Source of the DNA: Tetrahymena elliotti 4EA
Lineage: Eukaryota; Ciliophora; Oligohymenophorea; Hymenostomatida; Tetrahymenidae
DNA length: 64,000 nucleotides
Assembly: GCA_000231825.2 (NCBI GenBank)
Contig: JH720296.1
Coordinates: 1,377,666-1,441,665, forward strand
Reading direction: 5' to 3'
Below the pieces are notes generated by a model. That model was not told where the DNA came from and made no database searches. It saw only the letters and a program-made list of their open reading frames with translations. Made by a program: the position numbers and the translations under genes. This document shows, piece by piece, positions 49,638-59,602 of this stretch (its first letter is position 1; each line of letters opens with the position of its first letter).

Positions 49638-52131
49638 ATGGGTAACTGTTCTGAGATATTCTCTAAAAAGAAGAGTACATATTATTTTTAGAATCTTTTT
49701 CCATAGCACTTTATGTGATTGGCCTCCAACAAAATAAAATTTTATTTTTTATCAAATTATTATATTTCACATTTTAACTATGAATATGACTGGTTCATTA
49801 AATGAATTATTTAGAGATAAGAGAAAGAAAAGAGTGGAGCAATAGCATTTCTGGATAATAAATTTATTTTTTAAATATAGATCATCAAAATCCTCCAAAT
49901 AGATTATGCCCTTTGTGCAATTAAATTGTTCTTGGCACGAGTGACTATAATTAGCATTATGCTTAATGCCAAAGAAACAGAAATCAAAATCAGCATCACG
50001 CAAATTAGATCAACAACAATCGTAATCAAAATCACAGTGTTAGTAATAATAATGACTCTATTTAATAAGAAGGACAAAATTAATTCCCTAATCCCTCATT
50101 AATAAACAATAACCCTAACTAACGCCCTTTAAACTAACCTTAAAATACTAATACTCATTAGCATCACTAAAATCGCGGACTTAGACAAAATTTTGTGTGG
50201 ACAAAAGTTTACGATGAAAAAGATAAAACAAAATATACTTGGAAATAGATTGAAGTAGGGTTGATAGTTGAGTAAGATCTCATTAAGCAGCTATCTAATA
50301 ATGATATTAAAAACTTTTCATTTGAAGAAAAATAGGTAAGCAAAATTTTAAAAAATCATTTTGAACCCTCAATAAAAAATCTACTTTAATAGATTAATTA
50401 ACTCACTAAATTAATGATTGATCTATCTATCTTTTTACTATCAAGATAAATAAACTTTAAATTTAAAATTAATTTATCTATAAATCATACCCAATTCCTA
50501 TTGTTAATTAAATATTCTATATATAAATCAAAAAGATATGGTTTAGATATAAATTAGAGTAACTCAGAATACCTTGGACAGAAGGTGCTCATTGGTAAAT
50601 AAATAATATTTCAAAATACAGTTTTAGATAAATTAAATATAATAGGATGGAAATTCATACAGATAATGTCCTTCTTACCAGCTTAACTGCTATAGATTTA
50701 GTAGATTTACATAAGGAAGTAAAAATAAGCATAAACGGAGATAAAGTTTAAGATGCAGGAGGGCTCCTCAGAGAATGGACTCATATGATAACAAAAGAAA
50801 TATTTGATAAAAATACTGGTAAAAATTTCTTATTTTTAATAATTTAAAAATTAAATAGAAAACATTATTTTTTAAAGGGCTTTTCTGCTTAGCGGACTCA
50901 GAAGAAATAACTTACAAAATAAATTAAGATGCAGATAAATGTGATCATATCATGAACTGCTTCAAGCTTTTCGGTAAAGTTATAGGAAAAGCTATTTTTG
51001 AAAGGATTCCATTAGAAGCTTATTTAGATAAAACAATAGTAAAATAATTAATTGGTTAACCTGTGACTTTAGATGATATATACTCTTACGATTAATAGGT
51101 AAAACAACATTTTATTCAACAAATAAATTGATTTTTATCTAATGTTTAAGAAAAAAAGATAATTATTTTTATTAAGAAGAGCTTGATTTTACTTTTAAAT
51201 AAATTTTAACAAATTTTATATTAAAAAATATTTTTTTAAATAAAAAATTAGCTTTATAAATCATGGCTTTACATAAAAAATAATAATCTGAAGGAAGATG
51301 ATTTTATAGGTTATATGAGCTTTTCAAGAAAAACAACTTAAGGTATGATAGAAATAGATTTGATTGAAGATGGTTAATAAATAGAAATAAATGAAAAGAA
51401 TAAGCAATAGTTTATAGATCTTAGTATATAGTACATAAGCTTTAAGTCAGTGAAAGATTTTATTGAAAATATTTAAGCAGGATTATATTCAGTATTTGTT
51501 TTTTGAAGTTCAAATATATTTTATTAACTAATATTACAAATAGGTTATTCCTAAACACCTCTTAGAAATTTTTGACACCAATGAATTTGAAATGATCCTA
51601 AATGGTTTACCATTTATAAACGTAGAGGATTGGGAGTAAAATTCAATCTATAAAAATGGATATACTAAAAGTCACCACTTGATACAAGAGTTTTGGAAAA
51701 TTTTAAGATCTTTTGATTAGTAAAAACTTGAAAAATTCTTACATTTTTGTACAGGCTCAAGCAGAACTTCAGTAGAGGGCTTTAAGTAAATTATTCAAAT
51801 AAGTAAATAATAAAACAATCTATTGTAAATAAACATTCAAGAAAACTAGAGTCAAACAGAGGCAACTATGCAAAGTTTTGTATTGAGCAAGTAAAGTACG
51901 ACTAAAGTAACCCCTACCCAAAAGCACACACATGTTTTAATAGACTAGAACTTCCTTTGTAAGATTATTTTTCTTAATAAATAATGTTAATTCTAACAAA
52001 TTTATTTTTAATAAAATAGATATCCAACAAAAGAATTATTAAATAAATATTTGTAAATAATTGTAAATAATGATTTAGATGGTATATTTGGTATGGAGTA
52101 AACGGCTTGCCTTAATCATATTAAGGGATGA
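49638..52131 (+). CDS. HECT-type E3 ubiquitin ligase with N-terminal zinc finger
   Basis: Nine exons: 49638-49674, 49881-50335, 50536-50594, 50646-50818, 50878-51098, 51252-51491, 51544-51785, 51860-51958, 52020-52131; 545 residues. All internal junctions keep phase and rebuild a complete HECT domain. The N-lobe starts SFEEKQIWFRYKLEQLRIPW and contains VQDAGGLLREWTHMITKEIF and CFKLFGKVIGKAIFERIPLE. The C-lobe has FLHFCTGSSRTSVEGFK and KAHTCFNRLELPLYPTKELL, with the ubiquitin-accepting Cys501. Before it lies a C-x2-C...H-x3-C finger (LCPLCNQIVLGTSDYNQHYAQC), UBZ-like, then an Asn/Gln-rich linker. Exon 1 is the least certain: I chose ATG 49638 (MGNCSEIFSKKK, lipidation-like) with a GTACAT donor; a GTAACT donor at 49642 is an alternative. 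The 51-nt intron at 50595-50645 is also in frame if retained. Enzyme expected to be active. Confidence 0.88.
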
Positions 52132-52926
52132 TACACTATTTTCAGAGGAAAATTTGTATCTCAAGGCTTTATCATTATCATTCTTTTTTTATTCTTTCTT
52201 TTTTCTCGATTTCTTTCTTTTCTTTTCTTTTATTTTTCATTTCATTTTATTTGAATTGCTAATTTATTTATTTTATTCTTTTAAATTTAATCAAAAATGC
52301 ATTTTTTTATCTCCAATTAATGTTTAAAACTGAAAAATATAAATATTTTTCTCATGCCACAAACAAATTATGATGTTTAGAATAATATATTAGATTTTAA
52401 TTGTTTACAAAGAAAAATCAAATTAAAATAATCAGATTTGAAAAATAACAGCTTATCATATCATTTCAAAGGTTAAAATCTAATCTGACTGAAAGAAAAT
52501 CATTAAAATTAATAAAATTTTTATTTAATTAATAAAGAACTCTTTAATCATCTAGCCATTTAAAAATATTAAGTATGAAAAACCCACCAAATTTCCAATA
52601 CAAAAATAAAAAATTTTAACGATTATTTTTCTTTATTCTTTAAATTAATTTAGATTTAATAAATTTAATTTAATGAGCAAATCTTGAAAAAGATATTACA
52701 AAAAAGAGATCTTTCTATCCTTTAGTTTTATAAATTTTATTATAAAAATAAAAATAATACTTTACTCTTAAATTAGATTAAAAATTAGATATTTACCAAC
52801 CACTATTTTTACCTTTATTTTGATATTAATATATGCTTTTTATTATTATTTGATCAAAGCTAAACAGAAATTTATTAAAAAAATAATTTAATTAGAAATA
52901 TAATTCAATAAAGAAATATATATAAA
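52132..52926. other. AT-rich intergenic region
   Basis: About 0.8 kb. An 82-codon Phe/Leu-rich frame at 52079-52327 overlaps the last HECT exon in another frame and is not a gene. Confidence 0.6.
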
Positions 52927-53388
52927 ATGAATTAAAGCTCAAGAAACAAATATTTATCTTTTATGAAATCATCTGCAGATGATTAATACTAGAAAGAGTA
53001 ATAACAATTGAAAATTAAGTAAGAATAAAAGCAGAAAATAATAAACCATAGAAATGTAGTGTTATTTGGTACAGAAGATTAGAAAAAATAGGTTGAAAAG
53101 AATCTCAAACAACAAATTTAATTATAATGTGAAATAAAAAAACAAATTGAATAAAAAGATAAAGAAGAATTCCGTAAAAACACTGGAGTTGATGGCATTA
53201 CAAATATGCAAAGAGAAAATTATATAGACAACCAATATAGAAATTAAATGTTGAAGTAAATTCAAAGAGAAAATAAGATTCTAGCTCAAGAAAAGTAAAT
53301 TAAGTAATAGAATGAAAAAAGGGAAAATTAGATGTATAACTAAGATAGATTTATGGATTACTCAAAAAGAAATTAGTATTTCTTTTGA
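52927..53388 (+). CDS. Small coiled-coil protein, 153 aa
   Basis: Intronless frame from ATG 52927 to TGA 53386-53388. Almost entirely Gln/Lys/Glu/Asn-rich helix with heptad-like spacing. A distinctive NHRNVVLFGTEDQKKQVEKN segment leads into LKQQIQLQCEIKKQIEQKDK, and QRENKILAQEKQIKQQNEKR lies near the end. The pattern of short helices with YxxxLKxQIxxK spacing resembles axonemal or centrosomal filament proteins, but I cannot name a family. Higher GC than the flanks supports it as a real gene. Its position just downstream of the HECT gene, same strand, does not imply co-regulation. Confidence 0.65.
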
Positions 53389-54334
53389 ATATGCTTATTA
53401 TCTTGATTAAAATTTAAAAAATTTAACAATCAATACATTTCACTTATATTCAATTAAATCAAAACTATTTTATTTTTATATTATTTTACATTTATCAAGT
53501 TAGTATCCAGTAATCAATCTTTAAATATTGTATCAACTTTTAAAATTTATTTTTGCTTGATGTTAATACTTTATTTGCTTATGTCTAATAATTTAACAAA
53601 AACTAGATTTTTTAAGCAATTCAAATATGTTAAATATCTATTTAATGGCAAACAAATTATAAACTTTTTTTAGATTTTCATAATACTCTAATAATAATTT
53701 ATAAGAATAATACATTTTTTCCAAATTTAAAATTGTTTGTATAAATTTTCGAGCATTTAATCTTAAATATATTTGCTTGACTATTAAAAAAATCAAGAAT
53801 AAATTTTTATTTTAATAAACTAGCATTACATCAATTTTAAGTATTATCATTTATGAGTAAAAAAGTGAATTTTTGAAACTTAATAGTTAATTGCTAGTCA
53901 ATATTTGATTTATTTAAGATAAAAATTAAAATAACTTTAAAAATGACTTTGAAATTTAAGTAAATTTAAAGTTAAAGTTGAATCTAATTATTCTCTTGAT
54001 CCATTGATTAATTTTGTTTGTTTGATGGTAATTATTAATTACTTTTTAAGAATAGAAAATTAGATAATGGTAAATTTAAAGTTGAAAATTTATTGATTAT
54101 GGATTGATAAGTTTTTATTGAATTAATTTATTAAAGTTTTAATAATTAACATGGCTTTGATTGGATTTGGAATGAAAAGAAAATGTTTAGTTAAAGTTGA
54201 CTCTAATTAAGGAATGGGTTACAAAAAGAATAATATATATTTATTAGTTAACAAATCTTTAATAATAATTTTTAATTTATTTATCCAAATTTTATTTGGA
54301 ATTAAACATTTTAGAGAGTTCTTATTTTGTTCCT
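53389..54334. other. AT-rich region between convergent genes
   Basis: About 0.95 kb of AT-rich sequence between the coiled-coil gene and the 3' end of the helicase gene. No gene supported. Confidence 0.55.
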
Positions 54335-56973
54335 TCACCTAGAAAATTAAAATAATTTAGTTTATTTGACTTATTTATGTAAAATATTACTAAGCTTCTT
54401 GCTTTAAGTTGTATTCCTTAATTTGAGTACTGAAGGTGCTTTGAATTTCAGCAAGGACTTTTTCATCTTCCTTGGTTGAAATGAAAGAGATAGCTTGACC
54501 TTTAGTTTCGAAACGACCAGCTCTACCTACTCTGTGCATGTAATCTTCAGTAATTTATGGCATATCAAAGTTAATAACAAGGTTTACTCTTTCAATATCG
54601 ATACCTCTTCCAACTAAATCAGTAGCAACTAAAACTCTATTCTTACCTTCCTTGAATTCAGAGTAAATTTTAGTACTATTTTTCAAAAAATATTTATTTA
54701 GTTTAGTCACACTAAAATAAAAGTAAAATAAAATGTGAATTTACCGTTCACTTTAGTCAAGGTTACGATAGATAAAAGCATTATCATGACCCTTGTCAGT
54801 GAGATACTTAGAAAGATATTTAGCTCTGTCTTACTTGTTAACGAAGATAATAACTTGGTTGAAGTTACCTTAATCAAGGAGTTAACGCAAAACAGAGATC
54901 TTCTACTTTTCTTCAATTTTAATGTGATATTATTCCAAACCGTGCAAAACAAGCTTAGAATTATCTTCAACGAAGATTTCAATTTGCTTTTATTTAATAA
55001 TTTTATTTGTTATTAGTCATAATTTTTGGGTATTTTATTAAGTTATTAGATCAATTTATTTAGTTAATCAATCAATTTTTTGGTAGAAAAAAATATATAG
55101 ACAGAAAGAAAGATTTGGGGAAAAGCTTTGATTTTTATTTAAAAGATCAAAAGAAGTAGGTAAAAAGAGGGAGAAATTAGCATATTTTATTGAAGAAATA
55201 AAAAAGCAGAGTCGAATCAGAATAATTCTCTTTTATTAATTACATCTTGCAAGAATTTACGGCAGGTTTTTTTACTTTCGTCGGACATGGTACCACTGAA
55301 CATCATAACTTGTTTCTTTCTAGGAAGTTCGTAGAAGATATTTTGAACGTCGGATCTTTATTATAAGAAAGGTATTTTCAATAAGGTTGCTCCAGTTAAT
55401 TTTTGCAATTTTTTAGCAAGAGTAGAATGAATGGGTATAGATAAATTGTATTGAGATTTTACCTCATCTTATTGCTGCTCAAAACACGATCACATTCATC
55501 AACAATGAAGTATTCTATATTTTGAGTATCAATAACAGCAGGCTTAGCCTTGATTAAAGAGAGACAACGACCAGGAGTAGCAACGAGGATATGGGGCTTC
55601 TTAGTTTTAAGAGTGTGGATGTCAACAGATTCTTCAACACCTCCATAAACAGCCTTAACCTTGAAGTTGGTGAATTTACCAAGACGCTTGAATTCGTTCT
55701 TAATTTGGAAAGCTAATTCTCTAGTGTGGCATAAAACTAAACAGCTGAAGGGTTTAGCATCTTCGGGTAATTGATTGAGAACTGACAAAACAAATACAGC
55801 AGTCTTTCCAGTACCGGCCTTAGCTTGGCACAAGACGTCTTTACCATGGATTCTATTTTTTTATATACAATCAGAGTTTTTTACTTGTATTTCTAGGAGT
55901 GTTAGGTAAGTTTTTAAGTAGATAGATATTATTAATTGAGTGGTTGAGTTAGAAGAGGACGGATGATGTTATATAGAACATTAAATTGAATGAATAATTT
56001 TAGAATCAAAATGGAAATGGTGAGGTAATTTACACTTTCTTTGGGAGTAAAAACCATCAAATCCATTTATAATCTAACAATAAATAAGCTCTTTTGGAAT
56101 GGCAGATTGTATTTATTTATGATTTTCTATTTTGTATTTATTTATGTATGCTTTTCTATATAGTCTTATTTACACTCAAGTGACTGATAAATAATAATAA
56201 TGCTATGCTGGCCGCAGAGGCTCTAGCTTAGAGACCATACATAACTAATTCTAATCTATAATCTTTTAAATAACATAATCTTCTTCTCTCTTTCTCTCTC
56301 TCACACACATATTATCTTATTATTTCAATCTCTCGCGATTCCTTCTTCTTCGTCAGTAACCATAATATATTTGCGCAATATATTATACAACGACTCAGGG
56401 GAGGATGTCGGAAGAAAAGAAGTATAATGACAAGGTTTTGAGTTTGTCATTATATTTTTAGTAGTTTTAAGTAAAGTTGAAGTAGTCTTACGCATTGGGG
56501 ATACATTAGTGTTGGACTATATTTTAATTTTAAAAATATTTTAGTAAGAGTTCTTTAAGAGTAGAATGTATTTTCAAATTATCATTAGACTAAAAGAATT
56601 TCTGAAAATGAAGTGAGCAATAAAAAAATGCTTGCAATTAATTGTAAGTAAGTACAACTTTATAAAAGCTAATATTACCTTCAGATGGTCTTTCAAAACC
56701 AGCTTCTTTGACGCTTCTAAGTAAATCTTGCTTCAATGAAAAGTCATTAAAGGAGGAGTGACCGCCAGTGCTTTATTTTTAAATAGACAATATTTATTTA
56801 AAATAACCAATACATGAAAAATGCTGAAATCTTTAAAAAAAGATAACATTTTCTAAATTAAAAATGTAAGTAAGTATGTACTTGAAACCCTAGGCTTGCT
56901 TTTGAACGGGAGCTTAGGTATCTTCGATCTCATCAGGATCGTAGACAGGAATTTCTTCATCTTGGATGCTCAT
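54335..56973 (-). CDS. SUB2: Sub2/UAP56-type DECD-box RNA helicase
   Basis: Eight exons: 56882-56973, 56679-56770, 56492-56516, 55463-55852, 55244-55355, 54745-54986, 54391-54675, 54335-54338; 413 residues (family about 430). All phases agree. The 25-nt third exon supplies VQHQCIPN (Q-motif helix). Motif I AKAGTGKT is at about 80-87, then [14 protein letters not shown], and motif II DECD at 188-191, diagnostic of Sub2/UAP56 rather than DEAD eIF4A. Motif III is SGT instead of SAT. Then [36 protein letters not shown] and motif [12 protein letters not shown]. The stop TGA lies directly after the last intron, with only G-TGA in the last coding exon. The family works in spliceosome assembly and mRNA export (TREX). 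Intron 3 (55853-56491) is unusually long at 639 nt and holds GC-richer, hairpin-prone sequence. Expected to be active and essential. Confidence 0.93.
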
Positions 56974-57467
56974 TTCTTATATTTTTTTTATGCTTTTTTC
57001 TTTTTGAAAGATCTTTAATTAGAGATATTATTTTAGATACAATCAATTATTCCTTTTTTAAAAATTTTATTTTATTTAAAATGCCATAATAATTGTAATT
57101 ATTCAATATTTTTAAAAAAATCCTTTCATCTTCTTTATCTTTTTATCAAAACACTCATTCAATCAATCACTCTCCCACCCTATTCTTTAATTCCATATAA
57201 ATCCAATCAATCAATCAATTAATGTATTATTAATAATAAATAACTTTTACTAATCCCTATATATAATTTATTTTTATTCATTTTTACATACATTTATGAT
57301 TCCTTATTAAAATAACTACGGTGTCTCCCAAAAACTTATCTATTTCTTAATATGTATTAAAATACGTAAATTTTTTTAAAGTAACATAATCAAAAAATAA
57401 TAAATCAAAAATATATTCGATAGATTTAATTAGTATACAACAACAAAAAAAATCAACTAAAAGTAAT
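56974..57467. promoter_or_regulatory. Shared 5' spacer between divergent SUB2 and SKP1-like genes
   Basis: 494 bases separate the two start codons, the shortest divergent spacing in the window, so both promoters must lie here. It is AT-rich with a short AATC-repeat (near 57205-57220). No defined promoter element is recognised; call rests on gene arrangement only. Confidence 0.4.
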
Positions 57468-58164
57468 ATGGATATAGAAGATAAGCAAATAACCTTCTTA
57501 AGCGAAGAAGGATAGTAATTCAAAATTGAATACTAAGCAATGCTTTAATTTTCTAAATTTATTTAGGATTAAACAGATTTAAATTTTAGTGGTAAAATAT
57601 CTTTCTTTTCTAATTAGCTTCAATTATCAAATATCACATAGAAATATAATATGTTATTATTATTAGAACCTATTAAATGTGCAATTAGCTCCTCTACCCT
57701 CGAGTTAATCATATAATTTGTAAATGATAGAAAGACTAATTATTAGCCTAAAGTAATACCAAAGCCTATACTTTCAGGAAATATATCATTATATATTCAT
57801 GACATAGATTATTAATTCTTAAAGAATTTAAAATCTGACAAGGATTTGTACTAATTATTAAAAGTAAATATTTACTAGTAAAGAGAGATTAAAAAAATTT
57901 ATTTTATTATTATTATAAAGGCTGCAGAATATTTTTACATGGATGGACTGTTAGAACTTATATATGCTTTCACTGCTTCATAGTTTATAGGTATAAATTA
58001 TTAATTTATAAAAAAAGAGGCTCATTTTTAACTTATGAATAGATAAAACAAATCTCGAATTAAGAGAAAAGTATGGAATATAAGAAACTATGACTGAAGC
58101 TATAGAAAAAGAATTAAGAGATAAATATTCTGATATCCTCTAAGGAACTCCTTTTGAAGAATGA
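57468..58164 (+). CDS. SKP1-like protein
   Basis: Three exons (57468-57863, 57921-57990, 58043-58164; introns 57 and 52 nt) give 195 residues with consistent phase. The N-terminal part is a divergent BTB/POZ-like fold (ISSSTLELIIQFVNDRK). It then follows the SKP1 pattern: IPKPILSGNISLYIHDIDYQF, LYQLLKAAEYFYMDGLLELI (SKP1: ELIKAANYLDIKGLLDLT) and LELREKYGIQETMTEAIEKE (SKP1: EEIRKTFNIKNDFTPEEE). SKP1 links F-box proteins to cullin-1 in SCF ubiquitin ligases. The canonical C-terminal NDFTPEEE and acidic WCED ending are altered (it ends LQGTPFEE), so F-box binding may differ. Divergent from the helicase gene. Confidence 0.83.
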
Positions 58165-58847
58165 TAAAAATATTTTTAATAAAAAATTAAATAACTCTAA
58201 TAAAATAAAATAACTTATTATAAACATATATCAAAAATAAAATAATTGTTCTATATTTTATATTTTGAATAGATTTTATTTTTTTAAATTATAACATTAT
58301 TGAAACATAAAGCATAAAAATTCTTCTCTAATTTTACAAATTTTAAATTTATTAATTTTATTTTTATTATTTTAAAAAACTTAAAAAATATATTAATGTT
58401 TAGTTAGAATAAAGTATAAAAGCTCACTCCTGAATAAGCAAATTATTATTTTTAAATAGATTTAATTGCATTTTAGTTATTTACATTTAGCTTTAAAGCA
58501 AAAACCCAAAATAATATATTTTTGTTCTATTAATATCTAATTCAAGATAAATTTAAATAATTAAATTTTTGTACATCAAAAAATAACTTATTTAATATTC
58601 TCAACTACTTAAAAAAATAAAAATAATTACATTTAAATTTACATAGATGCTAAAATCAACATTTTATTTATTATTATCTTCTTTTTCATTAAAAACATTA
58701 TATTAACCAAAAATAAAATATAACAAAAAAGTGTTTTTATTAACTAATAATAAATTTAAATATTAAAATCAAATGAAAATTAATCAATTTCTACAAAGAA
58801 TTTACTCAAAAAATGAATTTAAAAATTAAAAAATTTTGATAAATAAA
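58165..58847. other. AT-rich spacer up to assembly gap
   Basis: 3' flank of the SKP1-like gene; extremely AT-rich, nothing recognised. Confidence 0.55.
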
Positions 58848-58947
58848 NNNNNNNNNNNNNNNNNNNNNNNNNNNNNNNNNNNNNNNNNNNNNNNNNNNNN
58901 NNNNNNNNNNNNNNNNNNNNNNNNNNNNNNNNNNNNNNNNNNNNNNN
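58848..58947. other. Assembly gap of 100 N
   Basis: Exactly 100 unknown bases, the conventional placeholder for a gap of undetermined size. Sequence on both sides is very AT-rich; true gap length cannot be told. Confidence 0.99.
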
Positions 58948-59149
58948 AATAAATTTTAAATAAAAAAGTATGTATTTTAACCAATGCATAGATCAATAAT
59001 AACTAAGTAATATTTTGTTCTTTTAAATTACTTTTTCTTTTTAACAAATTTGATTAAATTAAGAAAATAGTATTATTATCAAAATCTGGTTAAGGGTCAT
59101 AAACAGATTATCTTTATAATTTGTATTTGTAAATTATTTAATAAATAGA

Positions 59150-59543
59150 TTTAAAATGAATAGATATGAGTTTGATTAACTTAATTAATATTGTTAAGAA
59201 TGATTGATAAAACAACATAAATTATTTATTAAAATTTTATGTGTTATTTTATCTTTTAATATTAAATTAAAAAAATAAAATGATGATCAAAATATAACAG
59301 ATAAAAAAATAAAAGAATAAGTTGTTTGAAATAATTTAATTCGTTATTTTTTTGAAATCAAAAATAGAATATCTTTAAAATGAAGCTAAATTTATTTATG
59401 ATCAATTAAAATTTTTTGATTTAAAAATTTTGAAATATATTTAAAATGAATAAATATGAGCTTGACTGATATAATATATATTTTTACAAGTGTTTAATAA
59501 TATAAGATAAATTATTTAGTAATATAATATGTGCAGCTTTATC
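59150..59543. repeat. Diverged direct repeat of about 100 bp, two copies
   Basis: About 59150-59253 and 59440-59543 share an ordered set of words: TTTAAAATGAATA(G/A)ATATGAG near the start, (A)TAAATTATTTA in the middle and ATGTG..TTATC at the end. The copies are spaced 290 bp apart in the same orientation, just right of the gap. It is non-coding and could be the edge of a longer repeat that broke the assembly. Confidence 0.5.
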
Positions 59544-59602
59544 TATTTATATAAAATTAACCAAAATTGATTTGGTAGAAAATTGAGTGAATATTTATTT
59601 TT

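Noticed and set aside
52079..52327. 82-codon plus-strand frame at the end of the HECT gene
   Set aside because: Overlaps the last HECT exon in a different frame and then runs into Phe-rich spacer.
54707..55016. Frames on both strands across a helicase exon
   Set aside because: Shadows of helicase exon 6, whose correct frame continues Sub2 homology.
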